Positions 52,131-61,644 are shown, counted from the first letter of the stretch. The stretch: DNA of 64,000 nucleotides from Micromonospora halophytica (GCF_900090245.1 NZ_FMDN01000003.1:434001-498000), one strand, 5' to 3'. The notes: generated by a model not told the origin, from the sequence alone. A program made the numbers and translations.

Positions 52131-52982
52131 TCAGGCGGGGAGGTAGTCGAAGGTGTCCGGGTCCGGCCCCTGCCGCCCGGCCTCACCCCTGTCCAGCCCG
52201 GTGATCCGTTCCATCGTCGCGTCGTCCAGGTCGAAGACGAAGATGTGGAAGTTCTCCTCGATCCGCTTCGGCGTGGTCGACTTCGGGAAGACGATGTCGC
52301 CGCGCTGCACGTGCCAGCGGAGCACCACCTGGGCCACCGTGCGGCCCAGTTCCTCGGCGATGTCCACCAGGGTCGGGTCGTCGAGGACCTTCCCCTGGGC
52401 GATCGGCGACCACGCCTCCGTCGGGATCCCGTGCGCCCGGCCGTACGCTCGCACGTCGGCGTTGCCGAAGTACGGGTGCACCTCGATCTGGTTCACCGCG
52501 GGCACCACCTCGGCCTCGGCGGCCAGCCGCTCCAGGTGCGCGACCTGGAAGTTGGACACGCCGATCGAGCGGGCCCGGCCGTCGCGCCGGAACTCCTCCA
52601 GCGTCCGCCAGGTGGACACGAAGTCGCCGTCGTAGCGGGTGGGCAGCGGCCAGTGGATCAGGAACAGGTCGATGTGGTCCATCCTCAGCGCGGCCAGCGT
52701 CGAGTCGAACGCCCTGCGGGCGTCGTCCGGGCGGTGGAAACCGTTGTTGAGCTTGCTGGTCACGAAGACCTCGCGCCGGTCCAGTCCGGAGCGGCGGATC
52801 GCCTCGCCGACCTCGGCCTCGTTGCCGTACATCTCGGCGGTGTCGATGTGCCGGTAGCCGATCTCCAGGGCCTTGCCCACCGCCTCGACGGTGTCCTTCG
52901 GCTCGATCTGGTACACCCCGAAGCCGAGCTGCGGGATGGTGTTGCCGTCGTTCAGGGCGATGTCGGGAATCGTGTTCGCCAT
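52131..52982 (-). CDS. Aldo/keto reductase (2,5-diketogluconate reductase-like)
   Basis: A 283-residue AKR with all family marks: active-site Asp and Tyr in DTAEMYGN, the catalytic Lys in FVTSKLNN, His in FLIHWPLP and the NADPH-binding FPKSTTPKRIEENF near the end. NADPH-dependent reduction of aldehydes and ketones. GGGAGAAG precedes the ATG. Single gene on the minus strand. Confidence 0.88.
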   Translation of the reverse strand: MANTIPDIALNDGNTIPQLGFGVYQIEPKDTVEAVGKALEIGYRHIDTAEMYGNEAEVGEAIRRSGLDRREVFVTSKLNNGFHRPDDARRAFDSTLAALRMDHIDLFLIHWPLPTRYDGDFVSTWRTLEEFRRDGRARSIGVSNFQVAHLERLAAEAEVVPAVNQIEVHPYFGNADVRAYGRAHGIPTEAWSPIAQGKVLDDPTLVDIAEELGRTVAQVVLRWHVQRGDIVFPKSTTPKRIEENFHIFVFDLDDATMERITGLDRGEAGRQGPDPDTFDYLPA

Positions 52983-53062
52983 CCGGGTTCTTCTCCCATC
53001 GTCAGGTACGCCCGGTTCGCACCGTGACGGCGTCCACCGGGCGCGTGCCACCGGACAGGAAT

Positions 53063-53098
53063 ACCCGGCCGGGCCGTACGCTCACGGCCCGACCGGGT
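53063..53098 (-). terminator. Terminator after the endonuclease I gene
   Basis: A 14-bp GC-rich stem with one mismatch (CCCGG-C-CGGGCCGT and partner) and a six-base loop, 14 bases past the stop of the minus-strand endonuclease gene. Confidence 0.6.
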
Positions 53099-53111
53099 GA
53101 TCGGCGACAGG

Positions 53112-54293
53112 TCAGCCCCAGATGGCGCCCGCCCACTCGGGGTGGTCGACGAACGGGTTGCGGTTGCCCTGCCAGCGCTCGTAGATGCGCTGGTTGCGAC
53201 GCTTCTCGAAGGCGTCCGGCGGGTCCTGGGCGTGCCACTGCAGCAGCACCGACTGCCGGCCCAGGTACGGCGCGGTGCCGTTGGAGACGTAGTTGTTCAT
53301 CTCCAGGTTCGGCCAGCCGTCGTTGCCCTCGTACCGGATCGCCATGTACATGATCATGCGGGCCACGTCGCCCTTGACCGCGTTGCGCGGCTCGAACGAG
53401 TCGGCGTCGGTGTAGCAGCCCGGCGCCTCGGCGACCGCGCTGCCGCCGGTGTCGAAGTCCTTGTTGCCGCGCAGCGAGTTGACCGAGGCGTCCGTGGGGC
53501 GCAGGTGGTGCACGTCGGTGCCCGGCCCGGTGGTGGTGCCGAAGTCACCGTGCGACTTGGCCCAGACGTGCTCGCGGTTCCAGTCGTCGACCCCGCCGCC
53601 GTTGCGGGTCTTGCTCTGTGAGCGGCCGGTGTAGAGCAGGATCACGTTGTTGGCGTTGGCCGGGTCCTGGTCGGTGTCCCGCAGTGCGTCCCAGACCTGG
53701 GAGTACGAGAGCTTCGTCTGGTTCCGGATGATCGAGTGCAGCGAGCTGCGCAGCGCGGTGCCGGTCTTGCCCATCGCGTTCGCGTAGTAGGTCGAGTCGT
53801 ACGGGCCGCCGGTCGAGGTCGGTGACGGCGAGGCGGTGGGCGACGGCGCGGTGCCGCCCAGGCTCATCGCGGTCGGGCTCTTCAACCCGCCGTGGCTGAA
53901 GTACGCGGTCAGCGTCCCGGTGGCGGTGATCTGCCTGCCCCGCAGCGACGGGTTGGTCAGCAGCCCGAAGCTGCTCCGGTACGCCGAGGTGACCTGGACG
54001 TAGAGCATCCGGCCGGTGCTGGTCTCGCCGGCGGCGTCGGCGATGGCGATCGCGTAGTCGGCGGTGTAGTTCGAGGTGATGACGGTGGTCGAGGCGACGG
54101 GTTGCCCGATCACGTAGCCGGTGACGGTGGCGGTCCGGCCGTCCTGTGCGGCCAGTGCCTGCGCCACGGTCAGGGTGGCCGCCGCGGACGCCGACGTCGC
54201 GGCCACCGCAACCGAGGCCACCAGGGTGACGGCGAGGGCGAACGCCGTGACCAGCCGCCCGGGTCGCGGGCGGGTGGAGCTCTTCGTATCCAT
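53112..54293 (-). CDS. Secreted endonuclease I-family nuclease with N-terminal OB-fold domain
   Basis: A 393-residue secreted protein: signal peptide (FALAVTLVASVAVAATSASA), an OB-fold/DUF6359-like domain at about 40-140 (GRTATVTGYVIGQPVAST), a Thr/Ser/Pro linker, then an EndA/endonuclease I domain with the active-site region NREHVWAKSHGDFG and DVHHLRPTDASVN. These enzymes degrade extracellular DNA, Mg-dependent, with a His-Me finger core. The start at ATG 54293 restores a normal signal peptide. Probably for nutrient acquisition. Confidence 0.85.
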   Translation of the reverse strand: MDTKSSTRPRPGRLVTAFALAVTLVASVAVAATSASAAATLTVAQALAAQDGRTATVTGYVIGQPVASTTVITSNYTADYAIAIADAAGETSTGRMLYVQVTSAYRSSFGLLTNPSLRGRQITATGTLTAYFSHGGLKSPTAMSLGGTAPSPTASPSPTSTGGPYDSTYYANAMGKTGTALRSSLHSIIRNQTKLSYSQVWDALRDTDQDPANANNVILLYTGRSQSKTRNGGGVDDWNREHVWAKSHGDFGTTTGPGTDVHHLRPTDASVNSLRGNKDFDTGGSAVAEAPGCYTDADSFEPRNAVKGDVARMIMYMAIRYEGNDGWPNLEMNNYVSNGTAPYLGRQSVLLQWHAQDPPDAFEKRRNQRIYERWQGNRNPFVDHPEWAGAIWG

Positions 54294-54349
54294 GGCTGGC
54301 GATGTTAACGGGATCGGGGCGGCCGGTGGGAGAGCGGCGACGTTAATTC

Positions 54350-55309
54350 TCAGTGGCGGGTGGTGTCGAACAGCACCGGCCAGGGCCGGGCCGACGGCAC
54401 GATCGGGGCCGGCGGTGGCGGCTCCTCGGCGGCCAGCACCTCGACGGCGAGCTGGCCGAACATCACAGCCGCCGGATGCGCCGAGCGGTCCGGCCAGGCC
54501 GCCGACGTCCGCTTCGCCAGGGGCGCGCCGGCGAGCGGACGCCACGCGATCCGAGGCTCCCGCCGGGCGGACGCCGCCGGTTCCAACGCCACCGCCCCAC
54601 CCGCCAGCAGCAGACCGAAGATGAACTCGGGGTTACGGGCCGGGCGTACCCGGCGGGGCGTGAATCCGTGCCGGCGGCAGACGTCCAGGACGTGGTCGTA
54701 CCAGCCGGGCGCGGTGGTCCGGGGCGGACCGACCAGATCCAGCCCGGCCAGGTCGGCCAGCGCCACCTCACGCGGTCGGGCCAGCGGCGACGCCCGGGGC
54801 AGCAGCACCCCCACCGGTACGTCCACCGGCGGACCGAAGCGTAGCCCGTCCGCCCGCACCGGGTGGTGCAGCAGCCCTGCGTCGAGCCGCCCCTCGGCGA
54901 GCATCCGCACCTGCTCGCCGCTGGTCAGCTCGTGCAGGTCGACGTCGAGCCCGGGCGCGGCGGCGGCGAGCCGGTCCAGCAGCGCGCGCAGCGTCACCGC
55001 CGGGGTCTCCGGCGGCACCCCGGCCCGGAAGACGCCGAGCGCGCCCTCGCGGATCTGGCGCATCAGATGGCGTACCCGGCGTTCCCCGGCCAGCAGATCG
55101 TCGGCCTCACCGAGCAGTAGCTGGCCGGCGGTGGTGAGCCGGACCTGCCGGCGGGACCGGTCGAACAGCTCCACCGCCAGCTCCCGCTCCAGCCGCTGGA
55201 TCGACTGGCTCAGCGGCGGCTGCGCCATGCCCAACACCTCGGCCGCTCGGCCGAAGTGCAGCTCGCGGGCGACCACCACGAAGTGCCGCAGGTGGCGGAG
55301 CAGGTCCAC
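54350..55309 (-). CDS. LysR-family transcriptional regulator
   Basis: A 319-residue LysR protein: winged helix at 1-60 (HFVVVARELHFGRAAEVLGM, then LSQSIQRLE), then the periplasmic-binding-like effector domain. It starts at GTG only 37 bp from the divergent beta-lactamase-like gene, the classic AmpR-AmpC/PenA arrangement, and likely controls that gene. The C-terminus is proline-rich (EEPPPPAPIVP). Confidence 0.87.
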   Translation of the reverse strand: MDLLRHLRHFVVVARELHFGRAAEVLGMAQPPLSQSIQRLERELAVELFDRSRRQVRLTTAGQLLLGEADDLLAGERRVRHLMRQIREGALGVFRAGVPPETPAVTLRALLDRLAAAAPGLDVDLHELTSGEQVRMLAEGRLDAGLLHHPVRADGLRFGPPVDVPVGVLLPRASPLARPREVALADLAGLDLVGPPRTTAPGWYDHVLDVCRRHGFTPRRVRPARNPEFIFGLLLAGGAVALEPAASARREPRIAWRPLAGAPLAKRTSAAWPDRSAHPAAVMFGQLAVEVLAAEEPPPPAPIVPSARPWPVLFDTTRH

Positions 55310-55346
55310 GCACGGACCCTACGACAGCGCCGGCTACCGTGCTGCG

Positions 55347-56234
55347 GTGGCAGTTCAGCAGCGGATCGGGCAGCTCTTCGCCCAGGCGGGGATCACCGGC
55401 AGCCTGCACGTCGTGCCGGTGGACGGGCCGCACGAGCAGGAGGTCGCCCTCGACGCCGACCGGCGGACCGTCATCGCCTCCGTGTTCAAGATCCTGCTGG
55501 TGCTGGAGTTCGCCCGGCAGGTCGCCGCCGGGCAGCTCGACCCGACCGAACGGGTGCTGGTGACCGCCGGCGACCGGCTCGGCGGCTGGGGCGTGGCCGG
55601 CTGCGCCGACGACGTCGAGGTGTCCCTGCGCGACCTGGCGTACTTCGCCATGTCGGTCAGCGACAACACCGCCGCCGACCTGCTGCTGCGCCGGGTCGGG
55701 GCGGACGTGCTGCCGATGCTCGCCGCCGAGCTGGAACTGGGGCGTACCCGGCTCCGGGGTGGACCGCGCCACCTGGTGGAGCTAATGCTCGCCGACGTGG
55801 GTGCCCGCACCGAGGCGGACTTCGCCCGGATCTTCCCGACCCTGCCCGAGGAGCGGATCCGGGCGATGCGGGTCTTCGACCCGGAGCGGACCTCGTCGAG
55901 TACCGCCCGCGACCTCACCCGACTGCTCACCCTGATCTGGTGTGACCGGGCCGGCCCGGCCGTTGCCTGCGCCACCGTACGGGAACTGATGTCCCGCCAG
56001 CTCGTGCGGACCCGGCTCGCCTCCGGCTTCCCGCCCGGGGTGCGGGTGGTGTCGAAGACCGGCACCCTGCCCGGGCTCTACCTCGACGCCGGTGTGGCCG
56101 AGTACCCGGACGGCGCCCGGTACGCGATGGCCGTCCTCGTCCGCGCCGAGCACCTCGCCGCCCGCCGCATCGACGTGGACCTGGCCATGGGCGAGGCCGC
56201 CCGGATCGCCGTGCAGGCGCTGCGGGACGCCTGA
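55347..56234 (+). CDS. Class A beta-lactamase-like serine hydrolase without signal peptide
   Basis: A 295-residue protein with three penicilloyl-serine motifs: Ser45-Val-Phe-Lys48, Ser105-Asp-Asn107 and Lys237-Thr-Gly239. Class A enzymes also need a Glu in ExxLN; here only HLVELMLA around residue 145 could supply it. No signal peptide is visible, unusual for a beta-lactamase, so the substrate may be intracellular or the enzyme a D-Ala or esterase variant. GTG start; the divergent LysR gene is the likely regulator. Confidence 0.75.
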   Translation: MAVQQRIGQLFAQAGITGSLHVVPVDGPHEQEVALDADRRTVIASVFKILLVLEFARQVAAGQLDPTERVLVTAGDRLGGWGVAGCADDVEVSLRDLAYFAMSVSDNTAADLLLRRVGADVLPMLAAELELGRTRLRGGPRHLVELMLADVGARTEADFARIFPTLPEERIRAMRVFDPERTSSSTARDLTRLLTLIWCDRAGPAVACATVRELMSRQLVRTRLASGFPPGVRVVSKTGTLPGLYLDAGVAEYPDGARYAMAVLVRAEHLAARRIDVDLAMGEAARIAVQALRDA

Positions 56235-56388
56235 ATCCCCGGCCGGGCGTGCCGCTCGCAGCGGCGCTGAGCTGGTCCGATATCCGAAGCGGTATCGACG
56301 GTTGCGGCATTCGGTCTTGGACGTGACGGCCCGCGCGGTGGTGGGCTGTGGGTCGACCACGTACCGCGTGAGACGGGGAGGATCCATC

Positions 56389-57357
56389 ATGTCCGTACAC
56401 CAGCTCGACCGCCGCCGCTTCCTGCGCGACACCGCCGCCGGGGCCGCTGTGCTCACCGCCGGCGGGCTCGTCGCCGGGGTGCCGGCCGCAGCCGCGCCCG
56501 CCGCCGGGGCCCGGCCCGCTCGCTCCGGGCCGGTCACCTTCCGCTGGTGGGGCACCTCCGGCTGGCGGATCGACATCGGCGACCGGACCGTGCTGGTCGA
56601 CCCGTACCTCAGCCGCTACGACACCGGCCTGTTCCGGGGCGCGTTCGACCCGGCCACCCCGCTGACCGTGCGGTCGTCGGTGGTGGACTCCCTGGTGGAC
56701 CGGGCCACCACCGTCCTGGTCACTCACACCCACTGGGACCACTTCAACGACGTGCCGTACATCGCCGGGCGAACCGGTGCCCGGGTCTTCGGCACGCTCA
56801 CCGCCTACCACCTGGGCATCGCGTACGGGCTGCCGGCCGGGCAACTCAGCCCGGTCTCCGGTGGCGAGGTGCTGGAGTTCGGCGACCACACGGTCGAGGT
56901 GGTGGCCTCCCTGCACAGCCGCAACGCGTCGTGGTCGATGGCGTTCCCCGGCGTACGGGTCAGCCCGCCCTCGAAGCCGGCCACCATCGCCGACCTGCCC
57001 GAAGGGGACACCCTGGCGTACCAGCTGCGGGTCGACGGTGGGCCGTCGGTCTTCCTGATGGGTGCCAGCGACTTCGCCGCCCGCAACATCACCGGCCTCG
57101 CGCCCGACGTGGCGATGGTGGCGCTGCCGGCCACCGGCTCGACCGCCGACTACGTGCCCCGGCTGATGGCGGCGCTGGACCACCCGGCGGTCGTGGTGCC
57201 GGTGCACTGGGACAACTTCGAGACGCCGCTGGCCAACCCGCCGGTCGTCGCCCCGGACGACCGCAGGCGCCTGGACGAACTGGTCACGGCCGTACGCAAG
57301 GCGTCGCCGCGCAGCCGGGTGCTGGTCCCCGAGTACGGCACGGCGTACCGCTTCTGA
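56389..57357 (+). CDS. Tat-exported metallo-beta-lactamase-fold hydrolase
   Basis: A 322-residue protein with a twin-arginine signal (DRRRFLRD) and hydrophobic core up to about 35. The metal site is THTHWDH (His113, His115, Asp117, His118), with later FLMGASDF and VVPVHWDNFE as further ligands. It resembles the UlaG/lactonase-like branch rather than classical beta-lactamases. GGGGAGGATC stands before the ATG. Single gene, closed by a perfect hairpin. Substrate unknown. Confidence 0.8.
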   Translation: MSVHQLDRRRFLRDTAAGAAVLTAGGLVAGVPAAAAPAAGARPARSGPVTFRWWGTSGWRIDIGDRTVLVDPYLSRYDTGLFRGAFDPATPLTVRSSVVDSLVDRATTVLVTHTHWDHFNDVPYIAGRTGARVFGTLTAYHLGIAYGLPAGQLSPVSGGEVLEFGDHTVEVVASLHSRNASWSMAFPGVRVSPPSKPATIADLPEGDTLAYQLRVDGGPSVFLMGASDFAARNITGLAPDVAMVALPATGSTADYVPRLMAALDHPAVVVPVHWDNFETPLANPPVVAPDDRRRLDELVTAVRKASPRSRVLVPEYGTAYRF

Positions 57358-57361
57358 CCGA

Positions 57362-57399
57362 CGGCGGGGCCGGGACCCGACGGGGTCCCGGCCCCGCCG
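57362..57399. terminator. Bidirectional terminator between convergent genes
   Basis: A perfect 17-bp GC stem (CGGCGGGGCCGGGACCC and complement) with a GACG tetraloop fills almost the whole gap between the two stops, so it can serve both genes. Confidence 0.85.
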
Positions 57400-57402
57400 G
57401 TG

Positions 57403-57624
57403 TCACTTGGCGAGCGGCTGGCCCTGCTTGTCCTTGAAGGAGCCGACCAGGATCATGATGAAGTCGATAAGCGTCCAGACGCCCAGGCCACCGAAGGTGA
57501 CGAGTTGCAGCACACCGGTGCCGACCTTGCCGGTGTAGAAGCGGTGCACACCGAGGGCGCCGAGGAAGAAGCAGAGCAGCAGGGTGACGAGCCAGGACTT
57601 CTGGGTCGTGACGGGAGTGGTCAC
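57403..57624 (-). CDS. TM2-domain small membrane protein
   Basis: A 73-residue protein with the TM2 pattern: two hydrophobic helices ([20 protein letters not shown] and [14 protein letters not shown]) joined by the conserved [15 protein letters not shown] turn with G-x-H-x-F-Y. Function of bacterial TM2 proteins is unclear. GTG start with AAAGGA upstream. The following gap up to 57836 shows nothing I can support. Confidence 0.82.
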   Translation of the reverse strand: MTTPVTTQKSWLVTLLLCFFLGALGVHRFYTGKVGTGVLQLVTFGGLGVWTLIDFIMILVGSFKDKQGQPLAK

Positions 57625-57836
57625 AGGGGGTCCTTTCACGAGGGATAGCCGCGGGAGCGTATCGGGGGCCCAGGTCAGAGGCAAGATCAATAACGCGCTG
57701 ATCAGCCGGACGGACGAGCCGGCCCCGACCGGTGCGGTGCCGCGATGACGCCTGCTCAGGTCGCTCGCCGACACGCGTCGGCGACCGGAGCGGCCAGGGG
57801 GCGGCACCCGGCGGCGGTGATCCACCGGCGAGCGCC

Positions 57837-58271
57837 TCAGAGCTGACGGATCGCCGTGGAGTTCAACCGGAAACCGACCGTCCGATCGACGATCCGCTCC
57901 ACCAGGTCGGCCTTGCGGGCGCCGGCCACCCCGCGCAACCCGAGCCGGGCCGCCAGCGCCCGCAGCTCCTTCGCCGACCAGCCGGCGAGGTACGCCGTAC
58001 CGTCGTGGCGGGTGGTCAGGGCGGCCAGCGCCGCCACCGCCCGGTCCGGGTCGGTGACCGGCGCGACCGGCCGGTGCGGCGTGCCCCGGCGCCCGGTGAC
58101 AGCGGTGGCGGTGGGCGGGGCGGCCCGCTCGGCGGTCGACGGCTGCGCGACGGGCACGACCGCCAGCCGGGCCCGCCCCTCGGCCAGCGCGACCACCTCG
58201 GCGGCCGGGAGGGCCCTCACCAGCTCCGCGAGGCGGATCAGCAGCGTGGCGGTGACGCTCGGGTCGGTCAC
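57837..58271 (-). CDS. Small SAP/Rho-N-like protein coupled to a ParA ATPase
   Basis: A 144-residue protein. The N-terminal 45 residues are helical ([20 protein letters not shown]), the middle is a low-complexity linker, and the last 45 form a helix-extended-helix of SAP/Rho-N type ([20 protein letters not shown], then [11 protein letters not shown]), which usually binds nucleic acid. It overlaps the ParA gene by four bases, so it may be its DNA-binding or anchoring partner in place of ParB. Confidence 0.6.
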   Translation of the reverse strand: MTDPSVTATLLIRLAELVRALPAAEVVALAEGRARLAVVPVAQPSTAERAAPPTATAVTGRRGTPHRPVAPVTDPDRAVAALAALTTRHDGTAYLAGWSAKELRALAARLGLRGVAGARKADLVERIVDRTVGFRLNSTAIRQL

Positions 58272-59200
58272 GCCGCCACCTCGGCCGGTTGCAGGTGCGC
58301 GATGAACTCGGTGGTGATCTGGCGCAGCTCCTCCTGCACGGCCGGCAGCCCCACCCGGGGACGCAGCACCGCCGGCACGCCGCGCGGGGTGTTCGTGGCG
58401 AAGAGGGTGACGTTCTCCCGCAGCACGGTCGGGAAGACGGGCAGGCCGAGCGCGCGGACCTGGTCCATGTAGCCCTGGTGGGCGGCGACCGGCCGCTGCG
58501 CGTTCAGGTGGATCATGGTGAACACCACCCCGGCGATACCGGGGGCGACCTTGTGGTGCCGCCGGATGGTGGCGAACCGCCGCGAGTCGGCGTTGTAACG
58601 GTCGACCAGTTCCCGGACGTTGCCGCAGAGGTAGTCGATGCCGAGGGTGGAGAGGTAGTCCGCCTTCGCCGGGATGAGCAGGTGGTCGCTGGCGATGACG
58701 GCGGACTGGGTGACCACGTTGAAGTTCGGCGGGCAGTCGATGAGCACCAGGTCGTAGCCGCCCAGCGCCTCGTCGTGCAGCCCCTCGGCGAGCGAGCCGC
58801 GAACCCGGAACAGCTCCCGGTCGTACTCCTCGCCGTCGGCCACGCCCCGGGCCAGCGCCAGGTCGATGTCGGTGAGGCCGAGGTGCGAGGCGATCAGGTC
58901 GAGCCGCCCCGCGCCGGCCAGGTGGGCGTTGGCCGGGCCGGGGGAGACCACCAGCTCACCCAGGGTGACCGCCGGGGTGTCCCCGCGCAGCCCGTCGTAC
59001 CAGCGTTTCACGGTGCGCCCGTCGCGCAGCCGTTCCCGCCAGTCGTCCGGCTCGTAGAAGCTGAAGGTCAGGCTGGTCTGCGGATCGAGGTCGACCAGCA
59101 GCACCTTCATCCCCCGGTTGGCCAGCTCCGCACCGAGGTTGGCGGTCAGGGTGGTCTTGCCCACCCCGCCCTTGTAATTGATCACGGACACCACGTACAC
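58268..59200 (-). CDS. ParA/Soj-family ATPase
   Basis: A 310-residue deviant-Walker ATPase: [16 protein letters not shown] at the start, [12 protein letters not shown] and [14 protein letters not shown]. ParA proteins bind DNA when ATP-loaded and position cargo. I chose the third of several closely spaced GTGs because GGGAGG lies eight bases ahead; starts at 59254, 59209 or 59191 are possible. No parB or parS is nearby; the overlapping SAP-like gene is the only partner. Likely a cargo-positioning or element-borne ATPase, not the chromosomal one. Confidence 0.8.
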   Translation of the reverse strand: MYVVSVINYKGGVGKTTLTANLGAELANRGMKVLLVDLDPQTSLTFSFYEPDDWRERLRDGRTVKRWYDGLRGDTPAVTLGELVVSPGPANAHLAGAGRLDLIASHLGLTDIDLALARGVADGEEYDRELFRVRGSLAEGLHDEALGGYDLVLIDCPPNFNVVTQSAVIASDHLLIPAKADYLSTLGIDYLCGNVRELVDRYNADSRRFATIRRHHKVAPGIAGVVFTMIHLNAQRPVAAHQGYMDQVRALGLPVFPTVLRENVTLFATNTPRGVPAVLRPRVGLPAVQEELRQITTEFIAHLQPAEVAA

Positions 59201-59276
59201 CGACGGCACCTCCCAGACGGGGGAACCGTAGCGGGCGCGGCGGAGTATGACCATCCGTGACGGCGACCCGTGACGG

Positions 59277-59840
59277 TCACTCCGCGACCGGGAGGACCAC
59301 CTCGTTGCGGCGCAGGAACCAGGGCTTCCACGGCGGGTCGAAGCGGGCGTACCGGATCGCGCCGGACGGGGTCAGGCCCGCCGCCGTCACCGCCCGGCCC
59401 AGTGCGGTGGCCCGCCGGCCGAACGACTTCTCCGTCCACCGTCCGGAGAAGCGGACGGCGGCGGCGAGCTGCCCCGGGACCTCCCGGACGGTGATCCGTG
59501 GGTCCTGCGGCTCGGGCGCGGTGTCGGCGGAGAGTTCCGCCGGCAGCACGAACCGCACCAGCCAGCAGCCGGGCCGGTCACCCTCCTCCTGCACGACCGG
59601 CGCGGTCATCGCGATCCGTTCGGCGCCGTCGGACTCCTGGACCACGGGAGCGGTCACGGTGGCCCTCCGCCGGGACCGGTTGGCCCCGCCGAGGTATCCG
59701 GCCAGCGGGCGGAACGCGGCGTTGCCGGCCTCGACGAACGTCCCGTCCACCCGCATCTCGGCGACCAGGTGGGCCGGGTACCGGCGCAGCTCGAAGCCCG
59801 GATGCGTGGCCACCACCCGGTACGGCTGCTGCTCGGTCAT
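59277..59840 (-). CDS. SOUL-family haem-binding-like protein
   Basis: A 187-residue SOUL/HBP-fold protein: YRVVATHPGFELRRYPAHLV at the start, IAMTAPVVQE repeated in variant form (ATVTAPVVQE), and WKPWFLRRNEV near the end. SOUL proteins bind haem or other tetrapyrroles loosely. Single minus-strand gene; no partner is suggested by its neighbours. Confidence 0.82.
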   Translation of the reverse strand: MTEQQPYRVVATHPGFELRRYPAHLVAEMRVDGTFVEAGNAAFRPLAGYLGGANRSRRRATVTAPVVQESDGAERIAMTAPVVQEEGDRPGCWLVRFVLPAELSADTAPEPQDPRITVREVPGQLAAAVRFSGRWTEKSFGRRATALGRAVTAAGLTPSGAIRYARFDPPWKPWFLRRNEVVLPVAE

Positions 59841-59965
59841 CAGGCACGCTCCCGGGCCGTCAGGACTCCTCCACCAGCACGCTACCGCTCATCGGGGGTC
59901 TGCTCCCGGCGAAGCGGAACCCCCACCGACCACCGTGGCGGTGCCGTGCCGCTGGGCGTCCACGG

Positions 59966-60748
59966 TCAGGACACCTCCCGCCGCAGGGTGCGGACCAGCC
60001 CGGCGGCCAGCGGCACGACCAGCCAGACCAGCAGCGAGACCGCGAGCCGGCCCCACTGCCCGGCGGTGACCTCGGCGCCGAGCAGCGGCTCCATGGTCAC
60101 CGAGGTGTCCAGCCACGCCGCGGGCCGGTGCAGGGCCTGCACCATCGCGGAGAGGATGCTCCACACGGTCGGCAGCAGCAGGTACGTGACGATCGCCAGG
60201 GGGGTGTTCAGCAGCAGCAGGCCGAAGCCCGCGCCCATCAGCACGTTCGCCACCTGGAACACGGCCGCGTGCGGCAGCAGCTGCCAGTCGAAGTTCCATT
60301 CGCCCGCCCCGCCGGTGGCCCCGGCGAGCAGCGTGCCGACGGCGGCGACGGCCAGGCTCACCCCGACCGAGGCCAGCGCCGCCAGCACCACCGCGGCGAG
60401 CTTGGCGACCACCACCCGTTCCCGGCGGGGGACCAGGGCGAACGTGGTCAACGCCGTCCGCTGTGACCACTCCGAGCAGATGGAGAGGATGCCGAGCACC
60501 GGCAGGAGCAGACCGACCGGCAGCAGCGACGGGGCGAAGAAGGCGGTGAACGTCTGCTCGGCGTCGTCGAGGACGAACAGCTGCACGGTGACGATGGCGG
60601 CGGCGATCAGCCCGATGGTGGCCAGCAGCCAGCGTCCGGCCCGGGTGTCGGCGAGCTTGCGCAGCTCCACCCCGGTCAGCCGGGCCAGGGACGGCCCGTC
60701 GGCCACCGGGCGGCGGTTGGTGACGGCGGGTGCGGTGGTGGTGGTCAT
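59966..60748 (-). CDS. ABC exporter membrane subunit
   Basis: A 260-residue polytopic protein with about six hydrophobic helices (AGRWLLATIGLIAAAIVTV, SLLPVGLLLPVLGILSI and others). It has the ABC-2 type permease layout, with ICSEWSQRTALTTFALVPRR between helices 2 and 3. The ATG overlaps the stop of the ATPase gene by four bases. Substrate unknown; a membrane-stress or antimicrobial peptide exporter is the likely class given the adjacent two-component system. Confidence 0.8.
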   Translation of the reverse strand: MTTTTAPAVTNRRPVADGPSLARLTGVELRKLADTRAGRWLLATIGLIAAAIVTVQLFVLDDAEQTFTAFFAPSLLPVGLLLPVLGILSICSEWSQRTALTTFALVPRRERVVVAKLAAVVLAALASVGVSLAVAAVGTLLAGATGGAGEWNFDWQLLPHAAVFQVANVLMGAGFGLLLLNTPLAIVTYLLLPTVWSILSAMVQALHRPAAWLDTSVTMEPLLGAEVTAGQWGRLAVSLLVWLVVPLAAGLVRTLRREVS

Positions 60749-61644
60749 TTCACGGCTTCCTTCGTCGACGCGCCGGCGGTGAGGGTGAGGAAGAGCTGTT
60801 CGAGGCCGCCGTTGCCGGCGGGACGCAGCTCGGTGAGGACCAGGCCGGCGTCGGCGGCGACCTGCCCCACCGCGCCGGGCTCGGCCCGGACCAGGAAGCC
60901 GCCGTCGGTCCCGGCGGTGGCGGTCAGGCCGACCCGGTCCAGGGTCAGCCGCAGGGCGTGCGGGTCGCGGCCGCGGACCAGGGTGCCGGCGCCGGCCAGC
61001 AGCTCGTCCTTGCCGCCGGCGGCGACCACCCGGCCGCCGCCGATCACCACGACCCGGTCGGCGACCGCCTCCACCTCGCGCAGCAGGTGGGAGGAGAGCA
61101 GCACGGTGCCGCCCCGGTCGGCGAAGTCGCGCAGCAGGCCGCGCATCCAGAAGATGCCCTCCGGGTCGAGGCCGTTGGCCGGCTCGTCCAGGATCAGCAC
61201 CCGGGGGTCGCCCAGCAGCGCCAGCGCCAGGCCGAGCCGCTGCCGCATCCCGAGCGAGTACGCCCCGACCCGCCGCTTCGCCGCCGTCGCGTTCAGCCCC
61301 ACCTGGTCGAGCACCGCGCCCACCCGCCCACGGTCCACGCCCATCGTCCGGGCGGCCAGGGCCAGCGCCTCCCGGCCGGTGCGCCCGGCGTGCTGCGCCG
61401 AGGCGTCCAGCAGCACCCCGATCTCCCGACCGGGGTTGGGCAGCTCCCGGTAGCGGCGTCCGGTGACGGCGGCGTTGCCGGACGTCGGTGGGGTCAGCCC
61501 GCAGATCATCCGCATGGTGGTGGACTTGCCGGCGCCGTTCGGGCCGAGGAACCCGGTCACCGTCCCCGGCTCGCAGTGGAACGAGACGTCGTCGACGGCG
61601 ACGTGCGGGCCGTACCGTTTGGTGAGGTGTTCGACCATGATCAT
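60745..61644 (-). CDS. ABC exporter ATP-binding subunit
   Basis: A 299-residue ABC ATPase: Walker A GPNGAGKSTT, signature-like YSLGMRQRLGLALAL, Walker B VLILDEPANGLDPEG and the switch His in LLSSHLLREVE. The C-terminal 80 residues form an extra domain (LVRGRDPHALRLTLDRVGLT) often seen in antimicrobial-peptide exporters. Divergent from the histidine kinase gene, which probably senses the transported compound. ATG at 61644; a second ATG two codons in is possible. Confidence 0.85.
   Translation of the reverse strand: MIMVEHLTKRYGPHVAVDDVSFHCEPGTVTGFLGPNGAGKSTTMRMICGLTPPTSGNAAVTGRRYRELPNPGREIGVLLDASAQHAGRTGREALALAARTMGVDRGRVGAVLDQVGLNATAAKRRVGAYSLGMRQRLGLALALLGDPRVLILDEPANGLDPEGIFWMRGLLRDFADRGGTVLLSSHLLREVEAVADRVVVIGGGRVVAAGGKDELLAGAGTLVRGRDPHALRLTLDRVGLTATAGTDGGFLVRAEPGAVGQVAADAGLVLTELRPAGNGGLEQLFLTLTAGASTKEAVK

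Noticed and set aside
56389..57357. Metallo-beta-lactamase resistance gene
   Set aside because: The metal motif is present, but the overall pattern is of the UlaG/lactonase-like branch with a Tat signal; no sign of beta-lactam specificity.
58268..59200. Chromosomal parA with origin nearby
   Set aside because: No parB, parS, gidB, dnaA or rpmH near it.
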